This document shows, one piece after another, positions 19,182 through 28,263 of a stretch of 64,000 bases of DNA. The notes below the pieces were generated by a model, which was not told the DNA's origin, searched no databases, and worked only from the letters and a program-made list of their open reading frames with translations. Made by a program: the position numbers and the translations under genes. Numbering within the stretch: position 1 is the first letter of the stretch; the number at the start of each line of letters is the position of its first letter. Source of the DNA: CBDFHB01 sp965250115 (GTDB lineage: Bacteria > Acidobacteriota > Vicinamibacteria > Marinacidobacterales > SMYC01); the NCBI GenBank assembly GCA_965250115.1, contig CBDFNJ010000002.1, positions 3,100,001 through 3,164,000 of the forward strand, given 5' to 3'.

Positions 19182-20213
19182 CTAATAGAAGACTGCTTTG
19201 GGCGCCGCGACGTTGAGTACGTCTTTGATAACCGAAGCCGCTGTCGCGAGCGGCCCTCCTTTGCTGCTGCGCAGGGTAATGGTTCCCATCGTCTCCGTTT
19301 CGAAAACGACTCCTTTCTCGCCCGGTCCCAGGGAGTAGAGGGGGTCATCGGAGCTCAGAGCCTCAGGCTCAACCTTCAATCGAGTCTGTCCCGAGGATTG
19401 CCTCGTAGCGGTGGCGATGAGGCGAATTCTCGTTCGCCGGGAACGAGCCTCGTCGAGCTCCTTCTTCCCAATCGTGGAAACACCGGTCGTCGAGATGCTC
19501 TCCAGAGACAAGAACGGGTCCCAGATGGCCCGCGCCAGAATCAAGAGCTTGTAGGCAGCGTCCCATCCCTCCAGATCGAGCCGCGGGTCTTCCTCGATCG
19601 TCTCCTCCATCCGCGCCCGCTCCACGGCCGAGTCCAGCGAAATGCCAGACTCGAGATCTCGCAAGATCTGATTCGCCGTATCGTTGAAGACACCGCGAAA
19701 GCGGCGCAGGCCTGCGCCCCGCACGCCCAGGACTCCCACCTCGATGCTGGGAAGCGGGATGCCGACGGCGGCGGACGCCCCGAGCCTCGCGCCGTGCTGC
19801 TTCGCCAGATCCACGAGCTCGGAGTAACGGGCGACCAGAGGTCCCTTGCTCGCGAACACGACCGGTACGCCGTTCTCTAGCGCCCGCCTTGCGGGCCCGA
19901 AGCCAGGCTCCCCCGTGCCAGCATTCGTGATGCTCGTATCCACGAGCACGGAGCGCTCGGACGAATCGAAGACATCGGACCAGTCCAGCTTGATCGCCCC
20001 ATCGAGCGCGGTCACACTGCCGTGACGGCGCTTGGTCTCGAGCAGATCCGAAACTTCTCGGCCCTCGACCGCGACTCCCCCTCCCCGGTCGAACACCGCA
20101 CGAACGACGATACGGGTCCCTTCGGTGGAATAGCCGTCGTGGTCGCGAATCAGCTCGGTGAGACTCTGCCCGACATTGCCGAAGCCGAGCAAAACCATGG
20201 AAACCTCACTCAC
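19182..20213 (-). CDS. Homoserine dehydrogenase family protein
   Basis: A 343-residue NAD(P)-dependent dehydrogenase that would reduce aspartate semialdehyde to homoserine. N-terminal LLGFGNVGQSL is the dinucleotide fold; FASKGPLVARY and the later DLEGWDAAYKLLILAR match the catalytic and substrate regions. It lacks the ACT domain found in longer homologues. Its start overlaps the end of the DUF4198 gene by 8 bp, an odd pairing. Confidence 0.85.
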   Translation of the reverse strand: MSEVSMVLLGFGNVGQSLTELIRDHDGYSTEGTRIVVRAVFDRGGGVAVEGREVSDLLETKRRHGSVTALDGAIKLDWSDVFDSSERSVLVDTSITNAGTGEPGFGPARRALENGVPVVFASKGPLVARYSELVDLAKQHGARLGASAAVGIPLPSIEVGVLGVRGAGLRRFRGVFNDTANQILRDLESGISLDSAVERARMEETIEEDPRLDLEGWDAAYKLLILARAIWDPFLSLESISTTGVSTIGKKELDEARSRRTRIRLIATATRQSSGQTRLKVEPEALSSDDPLYSLGPGEKGVVFETETMGTITLRSSKGGPLATAASVIKDVLNVAAPKAVFY

Positions 20214-21084
20214 CTACGACCTCCTCGGGGCTTCCCACGCGAGCCGCGGCCTCGAAAGTCAGCGTGCACCAGAAGCTTTCCCACTGCACCTCGGGATCCT
20301 CCTCCGGCCGAGTCATGTGAATCGCCCGAAGATACCACCTTCCGGATGAGGAGACGGACACGTTCACGACGCCATCCTCATCGGTGACCGCTTCGATCTC
20401 CTTTTCGGGACCACCGGCCCTGGCCCCGACGACGACGGTACCCTCGAGCGGCTCACCGTCGAACAGGACCCTGAAGGAAAGCTCGTCTTCAGCTTCCACG
20501 CGGGTCGGATTCGAAATGGGGACAATCTCGAAACGATGACCCACAGGCTCGGCCCACGGAGGATCCTCCACCTCGCCCCCCGCCACGGCAATGTAGGCCT
20601 TGGCCCACTTCGTATATCTCTCGACCGTAGCCTGCTCCGCCTCTCCGAGCTCGTTGCGCAGCTCGAAGGCTCGCGGAAGGCCCTCGTTCTCCAGATAGTC
20701 GTTGAAATCCGCGGCCTTCAGCCGAACCCGCCGTGGGCGCGTCGAAAGCGCAAGAACGTAGATTCCCGGCTTGCTTGCCTCGAAATCGAACGTCAGAGAT
20801 CTGCCATCCACGCGACGTTCTGTGACTGGGGTAGGCTCCCCTTGCCCGTGAAGCCAGAGCCCGGCAACTCGCTGCTCTGCAAGAAGCGAGAGGGCTTCGG
20901 GAAAAACGTCGCCGTTGTTGATGAAAATGCGCGTGGACTCTCCCATGTCGAGCCGAAACTTGCCGGGAATCATCCACAGATCGTGAGCGGAGCCCGGAAT
21001 GGGCAACGACAGGGCGACGAGCCACGGGACGAAGAAACGAAGAAAGCCCCGCTCCCGGAACGCGGGAGCGGGGCTCTTCGACAC
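20206..21084 (-). CDS. DUF4198 domain protein, exported
   Basis: A 292-residue exported protein. The signal helix (FLRFFVPWLVALSLPIPGSA) ends before HDLWMIPGKFRLDMGE, the usual start of DUF4198 proteins, a periplasmic family often met with metal- or nickel-related genes. A beta-sandwich-like repeat follows (VSVSSSGRWYLRAIHM). I use the GTG at 21084, the only reasonable start in frame; the open frame reaches 21159 but overlaps the DUF2911 gene. The terminator of DUF2911 (21045-21075) sits inside its first codons. Confidence 0.72.
   Translation of the reverse strand: MSKSPAPAFRERGFLRFFVPWLVALSLPIPGSAHDLWMIPGKFRLDMGESTRIFINNGDVFPEALSLLAEQRVAGLWLHGQGEPTPVTERRVDGRSLTFDFEASKPGIYVLALSTRPRRVRLKAADFNDYLENEGLPRAFELRNELGEAEQATVERYTKWAKAYIAVAGGEVEDPPWAEPVGHRFEIVPISNPTRVEAEDELSFRVLFDGEPLEGTVVVGARAGGPEKEIEAVTDEDGVVNVSVSSSGRWYLRAIHMTRPEEDPEVQWESFWCTLTFEAAARVGSPEEVVGE
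21045..21075 (-). terminator. Intrinsic terminator of the DUF2911 gene
   Basis: A perfect 13-bp stem (AGCCCCGCTCCCG with its complement) and a 5-nt loop, followed on the minus strand by a T-rich run (TTTCTTCGTTTCTT). It lies 22 bp after the DUF2911 stop. It also falls inside the first codons of the next gene, so readthrough would be needed to express that gene from the same transcript. Confidence 0.85.
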
Positions 21085-21097
21085 TGACGGCGACGAC

Positions 21098-21610
21098 TCA
21101 GGCAGCGGCGAACTCCGCAACAAGGCGAGACGTGCCCCAGTCCAGCACGAACTTGCCACTCGTGCCGCTCGCTTCGAGCGTGATGGTCATATTCTCGATG
21201 GACTCAGAGAGCTCTCCAATAGTTCCAGCGGTCTTGGCCACGACTTTGGTTGGTACGGAGCCCCTGCCGACGTCTTCCGCCACGACTAGCGACCAGTTCT
21301 TTTCTTCGTCGAAATGCGCGACGAGCTTGTAGGATCCCTTCGGGACGATACCATCCCCGATCTTGAGGTCCACGTCCGTCGTCAGCGTCGTGGCCTGGTC
21401 CGCTCCCATCCGCCAGTAGGATCCTGGCCGGATCAGGTCCATGACGGTGCGGCCGTTGGCGGCAGGACCCACGAAATCGACTTTGACATCGCCACTGCCA
21501 ATCTTGGCGGTGGCGCTTCCCGCCTTGTTCCCGTGCCCCATCACGACAGGCATCGCGACGAGGGCCGCGCAAGCGATGAGAATCGAGACTCCAATAACTC
21601 GTTTGCTCAT
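21098..21610 (-). CDS. DUF2911 family exported protein
   Basis: A 170-residue exported protein with an N-terminal signal helix (VIGVSILIACAALVAMPVV). The core has PGSYWRMGADQATTLTTD and GIVPKGSYKLVAHFDEEKNW, the DUF2911 signature. Function unknown. ATG start at 21610; a strong terminator follows. Confidence 0.88.
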   Translation of the reverse strand: MSKRVIGVSILIACAALVAMPVVMGHGNKAGSATAKIGSGDVKVDFVGPAANGRTVMDLIRPGSYWRMGADQATTLTTDVDLKIGDGIVPKGSYKLVAHFDEEKNWSLVVAEDVGRGSVPTKVVAKTAGTIGELSESIENMTITLEASGTSGKFVLDWGTSRLVAEFAAA

Positions 21611-21693
21611 GTCTTCGTTTACTCCTTTGTTTTCGGAACCGACCTTACCACTCTTCCATTTCGTCGCCTAGTCCGCCCCGAGACGCCGTTGTG

Positions 21694-22608
21694 TCATTCG
21701 CCCGCGCCCGAAGACAGAGCGTCTTCGATCGCCGGTTCCAGGACCTCTCGCGATTGATAGTTCACGTAGTGTTTCAAAATGGTTCCACCTTCGCTCACGA
21801 GGAACAAGGTGGGAAAAATGTTGACGTTGCCGAGCGAGGCTCTGACCTCGGGCGTCAAGTGGAGGTTCGTGTAATTGACGTCAATCTTCTTCGCGTAGTC
21901 GGCCCGGTAGGCATCGTCATACTCGAGCTTGAGCACTCGGTCCGCGTTCAGGCCGAGCACACTGAACCGCTCGTCGGAATATTGACGTTGCAGAGCAACG
22001 AGCTCAGGTCCGATCTTAACGCAGGGGGGGCAGTTCGTGAACCACACATAGACCAGGAGCGTCTTGTTCTCGAAATCCTCGACACTCGTCTCCCGGCCAT
22101 CGAAGCTCGTCCCTGAGACTTCCGGCAGGGCTCGTCCCTCCCAGCCGGTGAGCGTCCTCTCCACGGCCTGATTGAATCGCTCGTCGGCTTGAACCCGCGC
22201 GATATCGATGCCTGTGAGCTCGCGCGTCTCCGGGTCACGCTGGATGAATTTGGGTACCCGTGGATCCGACTCCATAATCGAAAGCACCACGTCCGCTTCC
22301 TCAGGACCGTAGAAATCGAACTGACCGGCGATGTCTTCGAGAGTTGGAAGACGGCCCTGTCGCTTCTCGAACTCGATCACGAACAGCGGGATGCGGAAGA
22401 AGGCCCCGTTGAGCTTGTCCAGGACCGCGCGTTCCTCGGGAGCGGTGAAGACCTCGTTGTACAGGTCGGAAACGACGAGCCTCTCGCCCGGCTCGATGTT
22501 CTCCTTGAGGTACCTTATGATCCGTTGCTCCGGATCGTCGGAGCTCTGGCAGCCGAGGCCGATACTCGACAAAAGAGCGAGTAGGCATACAACACTGGGA
22601 AGCCGCAT
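21694..22608 (-). CDS. TlpA-like thioredoxin-fold lipoprotein
   Basis: A 304-residue lipoprotein (signal ending SIGLGCQSS). The N-terminal ~140 residues are helical and unrecognised; the C-terminal half is a TlpA/ResA-type thioredoxin domain with YVWFTNCPPCVKIGPEL, a CPPC redox site, and a cis-Pro loop at IFPTLFLVS. A periplasmic or inner-membrane thiol-disulfide role is expected. Its CxxC is intact, in contrast to the UPFC protein at 49378. The ATG at 22608 has GAGAGGTG upstream. Confidence 0.85.
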   Translation of the reverse strand: MRLPSVVCLLALLSSIGLGCQSSDDPEQRIIRYLKENIEPGERLVVSDLYNEVFTAPEERAVLDKLNGAFFRIPLFVIEFEKRQGRLPTLEDIAGQFDFYGPEEADVVLSIMESDPRVPKFIQRDPETRELTGIDIARVQADERFNQAVERTLTGWEGRALPEVSGTSFDGRETSVEDFENKTLLVYVWFTNCPPCVKIGPELVALQRQYSDERFSVLGLNADRVLKLEYDDAYRADYAKKIDVNYTNLHLTPEVRASLGNVNIFPTLFLVSEGGTILKHYVNYQSREVLEPAIEDALSSGAGE

Positions 22609-22816
22609 CAGGTCACCTCTCGTCTCCCCCATGGCGCCACATCGAGCCCACACCGTTTATCGACGCCCATGTTAGCTCCGGCTCCCCGAAGGTGCAAGCC
22701 GTGGTCCCCTTTTGGAGCGACCGACCTAAAAAAGGGACGGGGCAAGTCGCCAGAAGGCTCTAACCTGTTGCAATGACGGGCTTGAATTCGGCATGATCCT
22801 TGCCATCTCTAGTGTC

Positions 22817-23824
22817 ATGCGAACCATCTACTCGGCGGCCATAGCCCTGCTCCTCCTCGCCCCCGCCCCCGCGGCGGGCGAAAAGATCAAGCTTGACGGC
22901 TACGCGGAGTGGCGGTCCGATCCCGGTGAAGGCCCTGCCGTTCTGATCGTAGATGGGCAGCGTGTCGTCGAAGGCGCCCGCATAAAGTTCGAGGGTCAGG
23001 GGGCGGCCGACTTTGCGTCCATTCCCCTGGGTTACGAGGTCCGAGTCGAGGGATATCGAGTCAAGGTGGGTGCGGTGGCGGCGCTCCAGGTGGAAGCCAA
23101 GCCCAATGGTACGGCGACGTTCGAGAGGGAGCTCGAGAAGGCCTTCGATGATACCGAAGCGACTTGGCGCCGTCGAAGTTACGTCTTCGATCAGGGCTCC
23201 CGGGGCCGGATCCATCGTATCGGAGCGCTCCACGAGGTTGGCCCTGAGGTCGAGCGCGCCCGGAGAATCGCCGATCGCCTCGTACCACCGCACCGTGACC
23301 CAAGCGAGTTTAGAGTCTACGTGATCGAGAACGACGCTTGGAACGCCATGGCGGCCCCCAACGACTCCATCTACATTTTCAGCGGGCTTTTGGAAGACAT
23401 GAACGATGACGAAGTCGCGATCATCGTCGGGCACGAGCTCGTCCATGCGACGCACGAGCATGCGCGCAAACAGTACAAACGAAGTACGTGGACCAACGTT
23501 CTCGCCACGGCGGGAGTCGTTGCGGCAGGGAGCCAATTGGGAGGCGGTTGGGAAAGCGATCTCCTGGAATCTGGGGCGGGCCTCGCGATGCTCACGATGG
23601 GGAATCGGTACAGCCGCAGCCTCGAGGACCAGGCGGATCGCGTGGGGCTCCGTTACGCCCACGAGGCGGGTTTCGACGTCGAGAAGGCTCCGGCGCTCTG
23701 GAAGCGCTTCGAACGCAAATATGGGGGGACACCCGAGCTGTACAACGCCATCTTCGGCGACCACTCCACCGCTGCAGCAAGGGCCAAGAACCTGAGGCGG
23801 GAGATCTTCTTCAACTACCGCTGA
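22817..23824 (+). CDS. M48 family zinc metalloprotease, exported
   Basis: A 335-residue exported protease. After a signal helix ending APAAG comes a ~130-residue N-terminal region with a small DUF5666-like or OB-like fold, then the peptidase part: AAPNDSIYIFSGLL, the zinc site IIVGHELVHATHEHA (HExxH) and the third ligand region RSLEDQADRVGLRYA. This is the BepA/YfgC-like layout of periplasmic M48 proteases, which act in outer-membrane quality control. The ATG at 22817 is used; an upstream ATG at 22793 is possible. Confidence 0.85.
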   Translation: MRTIYSAAIALLLLAPAPAAGEKIKLDGYAEWRSDPGEGPAVLIVDGQRVVEGARIKFEGQGAADFASIPLGYEVRVEGYRVKVGAVAALQVEAKPNGTATFERELEKAFDDTEATWRRRSYVFDQGSRGRIHRIGALHEVGPEVERARRIADRLVPPHRDPSEFRVYVIENDAWNAMAAPNDSIYIFSGLLEDMNDDEVAIIVGHELVHATHEHARKQYKRSTWTNVLATAGVVAAGSQLGGGWESDLLESGAGLAMLTMGNRYSRSLEDQADRVGLRYAHEAGFDVEKAPALWKRFERKYGGTPELYNAIFGDHSTAAARAKNLRREIFFNYR

Positions 23825-23936
23825 GCTGAATTCGCCCCGCAGACCCCTCCAAGTTGTTAGAATCCTCAGTGCTCGAGAATCCGCGAGGGAGCCGAGGAGG
23901 CGACCGAGCACTAAGAGAGGCTAGAGGTATCCGCCG

Positions 23937-24596
23937 ATGAAGTTTCGTCAGGCCGCGACGCTCCCGGTCGCGTTGCTCGTCGCTTTCCTAGGCATGCAAG
24001 GCAGCTCGCAAGCTCAAGCGCATCGCTACAAGCTGGGTGGTGGAGCAGGTTTTGCGAGCTTGAAGGACCCGGACTTCGATCCTGGCAGTACGGCGATCTT
24101 CGGAGGGTTTTTCGGACTACGTTTCAACGACAACTTCAGCTTCGAGACTGGAGGAACCTTCGTCCGATCGAACCGCGAGTTCAACGTGAACGGCGTCCCT
24201 CTGGACGAGGTCGGGAGCCTGCCTGCGCCCGAACAAGTCCCAACTTTCCGCTTCGAGTCGACTCGCTACCATGCCGACGGCACCTTCGTCATTCACATCG
24301 GACGACGACAGCCGTTCCACCCGTTCGTCTTTGCTGGCGGGGGTGTCGTCCGCCGGGACGAGAAGCAGCTCGAGATCGAATTCACCTTCGACCCCGAGAC
24401 CGGCCAGGTCCTCACTCGCGATGAGCTCGTCTTCTCCAAGGTCATCGAATACGAACTGACGGGCCATGCGGGCCTCGGCTTCGACTTCTACTTCATGTAC
24501 AACCTCGCCGCTCGAGCCGAGTTTCGATTCTGGATTCCGCAAACCTGGGAAAAGAGGACTCGCACGTTCTTCTTCGCGGCCACGTATTTTTTTTAG
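23937..24596 (+). CDS. Outer-membrane beta-barrel protein
   Basis: A 219-residue exported protein: a cleavable signal (QGSSQAQA), then alternating strands with aromatic belts, Gly-rich turns (GGGAGFASL, FGGFFGLRF) and a C-terminal TYFF. Size and style fit an 8-stranded OmpA/OmpW-like barrel. Function unknown. No partner gene is obvious. Confidence 0.75.
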   Translation: MKFRQAATLPVALLVAFLGMQGSSQAQAHRYKLGGGAGFASLKDPDFDPGSTAIFGGFFGLRFNDNFSFETGGTFVRSNREFNVNGVPLDEVGSLPAPEQVPTFRFESTRYHADGTFVIHIGRRQPFHPFVFAGGGVVRRDEKQLEIEFTFDPETGQVLTRDELVFSKVIEYELTGHAGLGFDFYFMYNLAARAEFRFWIPQTWEKRTRTFFFAATYFF

Positions 24597-24628
24597 TGCC
24601 CACCCTGCCCGCTCAGACGATTCCACAG

Positions 24629-24648
24629 AATCTTGCCCGGGCAAGATT
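24629..24648. repeat. Palindrome copy 1 (AATCTTGCCCGGGCAAGATT)
   Basis: A perfect 20-bp palindrome followed by TTTG. A second palindrome with the same layout but a compensating T-A to C-G change stands at 30479-30500. It may act as a weak terminator for the barrel gene just upstream, or as a protein site. Confidence 0.5.
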
Positions 24649-24713
24649 TTGCATCAACCCGTTTGCCGGCGACTCACATCGGTGTAGTCCTGCAAGCGCA
24701 GGAGGTCCGTAAG

Positions 24714-25047
24714 ATGGCCAAGTTCCGAGTTCTAACAAATCTTTTGGTGTTGGCAATTTTTTGCGTTTCGGTTTCAGAAGCCATGTGCCAGCACAGCCAG
24801 CGAGGGGTAATCAAAGCATCGGCCCCACCGTACGATGAACTTCTGTTTCAAGCAAATCTGGAAGGCACGGTCAGGTTCGAAGTGCGCGTGGGGCCTTCGG
24901 GCGAAGTGGACCGAGCGCCTCGAACAGTACGCGCGCGAGTGGCGTTTCGAGCCCAACGAGACGTCTACGACCGAGGAGATAGTTATCCGGTATCGTTTTG
25001 TGCCACGGGACAGTCCACACAAAGATCAAGGAACGGCATTTATTTTT
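24714..25047 (+). pseudogene. Exported TonB-C-like protein, frameshifted and split by an ISL3 element
   Basis: Starts at an ATG with AGGAGG upstream and a signal helix. The region LLFQANLEGTVRFEVRVGPSGEVD and, in the next frame, EQYAREWRFEPNET together match the TonB C-terminal fold. A shift near 24911 (probably a deletion of ~15 codons) separates them. The ISL3 element follows GTAFIF; on its far side the frame continues PATVEVRHLRPRPISLHHP and stops at 26515-26517. Confidence 0.65.
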
Positions 25048-26431
25048 GGGTCTACGCGGATTCGTGTGGGTTGAAAACTGCATTTCTGGGTAATGGCGGA
25101 AGGAAAGCCGCCACGATCTTCAGCTTGAGATATTCCTCGTCGCGATAGCCGTAGGCGCGTCGTTGCAGCACACGGATTTTGTTGTTGACCCCTTCAACTA
25201 GGCCGAGACTGACTTTGTTCTCCGGATGACAGTAGGAGGCGATACCATCCCAATGGGACTCAATCATACCGGCGAACTTCTGGTACGGATGCAGGCGTTG
25301 CCATTTGAGGCTGTCTTTCCAACGAGTGAAAAAGGCGCGAGCGCCGCGTTCGGTGCGGTAATCCCAGAGTTGCCCGAAGGCCTCCTTCAAAATATAGGCG
25401 GTGTTCAGGCGCCGGTTGGCCTGGAGCAACTTTTTGAGTGCGCGGCGACCGTCTAGGCTCAGGTTCTCCCGCCGGGAAAGCAAAGTGCAACGCTGCCCCT
25501 TGATGTACGACCGGTCCTTGCCGCTGAGGCGTTTGTACTCACCGCGCCGGACCTCATCGAGGGCCTTTGACAGATGACGCATGATATGAAACTTGTCGAA
25601 GATGATCCGCGCATTAGGCGCGTTGTGAATCACCGAGTTCCGGAAGGGCTTCCACATATCCATGGCGGCCAGCTTGATACGGGCGCTTTTCTTTCCGCCC
25701 AACGCCTTGAAGAACAAATCGATGTCGGTTTCTTTGCGACCCTCACCGCCCACCCAGATGGGACGCGCCCGCTCCAGGTCGCTGACAATGACGCGATAGT
25801 TATGTCCCTTGCGGATGGAGATCTCATCGACACCGATGGCCCGAGGCGCCGGTAGCCCCGCCCGGTCGACCTGCTCTTGCATGTAGAGCGTATCCAGAGC
25901 CTTCACCGTACCGTGGTGCAGACGTTCCATCTCGGCCACCGCCTTGTTCGGCATATCCCGGCACAGCTTGCCCACATGCGTCGCAAAACGCTGGGTGTAG
26001 CGCGAGTTGTTCGCCAGCCAGTCTAGGTGTTCTACATGCACACCGCCGCACCCAGAACAGTTGACGCGCCAACGCTCGTATTCCAAATAGATCCGCCAGC
26101 CTGCCAACGACAGGTCGCGGACCCGGCACACTTGCTTGTCATAGCGCCCCCGGCACCGTTGCCCACAGTAAGAGCACACAGCTGTTTTTTTCGCCTCTTG
26201 AGCTGGATGACGCGGGCGTATCGGTCACCGAATAGACCCTTCAATCCGGCACCAACCACGAAACCTGGCAGCGCAAACAGCGAGCGGATCGACTGGGAAT
26301 TTTTCACTCGGTTAGCCTATCCTAAAAATGGACCACTTTTCAGCACCTGATGAAGTACTCGATACCTTTTCCACACAATGAGTTACACTGTTTTTCCGTC
26401 AGAACTTACCCACACGAATCCGCGTTAACCC
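25048..26431 (-). mobile_element. ISL3-family insertion sequence (full-length)
   Basis: A 1,384-bp element with ~24-bp near-perfect inverted ends (GGGTCTACGCGGATTCGTGT at left, GGGTTAACGCGG at right) and an exact 8-bp target duplication TTATTTTT at 25040-25047 and 26432-26439. The transposase is on the minus strand. It is the parent type of the deleted copy at 6127-6787. Confidence 0.93.
25052..26307 (-). CDS. ISL3-family transposase, in two frames joined by a possible -1 shift
   Basis: The main frame (from a GTG at 26179, 375 residues) holds the zinc-finger CSYCGQRC, the DDE core (GVDEISIRKGHNY, AMDMWKPF and the late VEGVNNKIR) and the C-terminus. The expected N-terminus (KNSQSIRSLFALPGF) lies in the +1-related frame from a GTG at 26307. 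The two meet at A7 (26185-26191), read CGA AAA AAA C, a classic -1 slippery site. The deleted copy keeps the same run. A shift there would give ~418 residues, a usual ISL3 length. An indel shared by both copies is the alternative. Confidence 0.85.
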
Positions 26432-26439
26432 TTATTTTT

Positions 26440-26517
26440 CCAGCAACGGTTGAAGTCCGACATCTGCGGCCACGCCCTATCAGTCTACATCATCCGGTTG
26501 GTCCCAAGAAGAACTAG
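26440..26517 (+). pseudogene. C-terminal tail of the TonB-C-like gene beyond the ISL3 element
   Basis: Counting the 8-bp duplication once, the frame GTAFIF runs on as PATVEVRHLRPRPISLHHP and stops at TAG 26515-26517. The clean join shows that the insertion itself did not delete host sequence. Confidence 0.6.
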
Positions 26518-26606
26518 AGTGGACGAGGGTGGCCATTTACTGACTATGGCAGTGGTTCATGAACCAGGGATCGTGGGAGAGATCGAGTGATCACTCCCTT
26601 GAGGTG

Positions 26607-26726
26607 CCAGCTGCGACAGACGTACTAGGGTTTGTCGGAGAGGAGGTGCCTCTCCCAAGAAAACGCGCACTTTCTCAGAAACTCGTTCCCTAGTAAGTAG
26701 TGATCTTTTGCGAAATCTCCTCTAGC
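26607..26726. repeat. Diverged ~117-bp direct repeat, copy 1
   Basis: This noncoding stretch aligns with 30267-30383. Shared blocks include GTGCCTCT, CGCGCACTTTCTCAGAAA, TCGTTCCC, AGTGATC and TGCGAAATCTC. The two copies flank the nested IS256-type elements and the split hypothetical gene between them. Function unknown. Confidence 0.55.
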
Positions 26727-26734
26727 GAGGCCAC

Positions 26735-26860
26735 GCTGTCGGTATCGGTTACTTCGACCAGGCTTATGGCGTCAAGGGGTCCTATCCCACCACCACGGCG
26801 GGACGATTGGGGTACTATACGGGCTATCTAATCGGATTAGCCAAGAATCTGATCGAATGA
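26735..26860 (+). pseudogene. C-terminal remnant of an unidentified protein
   Basis: An open frame after a stop reads VGIGYFDQAYGVKGSYP then LGYYTGYLIGLAKNLIE and ends in TGA overlapping the next ATG (ATGA at 26857). The composition looks like a real C-terminus, weakly like DUF2268-type peptidases. No start and no upstream coding sequence remain. Confidence 0.3.
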
Positions 26861-27005
26861 AGTGGCTGCTGTCCGTCCTATTGTTGCTCGTTCTGGCGAC
26901 GGTCGCCTTTGCTTATTATCTGGCGCGGCGTGGCATTAAACACACGCTGACTTCGCGGAACTGGGATGTGTCCCGAGGTCCGTGGAAAAAGAACGGCGCC
27001 CTCCA
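26857..27005 (+). pseudogene. N-terminal piece of a membrane-anchored protein, cut by an IS256-type element
   Basis: Starts with an ATG overlapping the previous stop and encodes a strong membrane helix (LLSVLLLLVLATVAFAYYL) then ~30 residues before the transposase-bearing sequence begins. The likely continuation is the open frame at 29740-30197 on the far side of the nested elements; I could not define the exact junction. Confidence 0.4.
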
Positions 27006-27026
27006 CTCCGTCATCAGGGTATCAGA

Positions 27027-28235
27027 TCAGGCGGCAACCTCCGCGTGTTCGAGAACCTCGCTCAGACGTTGGTAACCGTCGATGCGTCGTAGTTGAATCT
27101 GGCCAGAGGCGATAAGCCCAAACAGCAAAGCGACCGCGGACTCCTCGCTGGAGAACGACGCTTGGGTTTTCGTCCGGCGTCGAAACTCGCGGTTGAGATT
27201 CTCCAGAGCATTGGTCGTTCGAATCGATTTCCACATGGCACGAGGGAATTCATAGAAGGTCAGCAGCTGATTACCGGCCTCCTCTAGGCTTCGGACGACG
27301 GCCGGCGCGAGAGGCGTCCACTTGGCGACGAGCTCGTCATAGGCTTTGCGAGCATCGATCCCGTTCTTGGCGTAGACGATCCGGTTGTAGTCACGCCGGA
27401 GCTCACGGCGTGCGTGCGCCGGGCAATGTTGGAGCAAGTTGGCGCGCTTGTGCTCGGTACATCGCTGCAACCGGCACCCCGGCCACTTCTCCAGCGCTTT
27501 CGTCAGCCCCTTGTGGCCGTCGCTGATCACTAGCTTGGGAGCCCGGAGTCCTCGAGCCTGGAGTCCCTCCAGCACGGAGCCCCAATGCGTCGAGGCTTCG
27601 CTCACCGCCAGACGCAATGACAACAGACGTTTCTGCCCGTCGGGCGCGACCCCGAGCGCGACCAGTACGGGTACGCTGATCACACGTTTCGCCATCCGCA
27701 CTTTCAGGTGGAAGCCGTCCAGGTAAACGATCGCGTAGACCTCCTCGCTGAGAGCACGGTTCTGCCATTCCTCGAAGCGCTCCTTCAGCCGGCTAACCAC
27801 GCGAGACACCGCGCTCTTCGATAGGTGCTCCTCACCGAGCAGTGGTTTCAGCGCTTTGCGGATCCGGCGGCTATTCGCGCCCGACAAGTAGGTCCCCAAG
27901 ATCGCCTCGTCGACCTCACGAGTCCGGCGCGCGTACCGGGGCAACAGCTCGCTCCTGAACTCTGTCGTTTCTCCCGTTTCCTCGTCTCGCACGCGGGCTC
28001 GTGGCACCCGGAGCTCGCGAGTTCCCACCGACGTCGTCACGCGACGGGTTTCGGCTCCGTTGCGATATCCACGGCGGTCTTCCGCACGCTCGTAGCTACC
28101 ACACCCCAGCGCTTGGTCGACTTCTTCCTCGAGCACGACCTCGATTGCCTCCAGTACCCGCTTACGCAGCCGAAGTTGGACGAACTCCCGATACTCGCTT
28201 ACAGACTCCTTCGATATGGTGGTAGGCTTCTTCAT
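27027..28235 (-). CDS. IS256-family (mutator-type) transposase, copy 1
   Basis: A 402-residue DDE transposase. Signatures are IVYLDGFHLKVR (first Asp), LVISDGHKGL (second Asp) and RTTNALENLNREFRRRTK (Glu), plus GCRLQRCTEHKRANLL. The ATG at 28235 has GAGGAGGAGG upstream; the longer frame runs into the neighbouring IS. A second element (28264-29724) is inserted 21 bp upstream of its RBS, so this copy has lost its promoter and right end. The outer ends lie near 27000 and 29740 but are not resolved. Confidence 0.88.
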   Translation of the reverse strand: MKKPTTISKESVSEYREFVQLRLRKRVLEAIEVVLEEEVDQALGCGSYERAEDRRGYRNGAETRRVTTSVGTRELRVPRARVRDEETGETTEFRSELLPRYARRTREVDEAILGTYLSGANSRRIRKALKPLLGEEHLSKSAVSRVVSRLKERFEEWQNRALSEEVYAIVYLDGFHLKVRMAKRVISVPVLVALGVAPDGQKRLLSLRLAVSEASTHWGSVLEGLQARGLRAPKLVISDGHKGLTKALEKWPGCRLQRCTEHKRANLLQHCPAHARRELRRDYNRIVYAKNGIDARKAYDELVAKWTPLAPAVVRSLEEAGNQLLTFYEFPRAMWKSIRTTNALENLNREFRRRTKTQASFSSEESAVALLFGLIASGQIQLRRIDGYQRLSEVLEHAEVAA

Positions 28236-28263
28236 GGCGTAATCCTCCTCCTCGCCTTTACAG

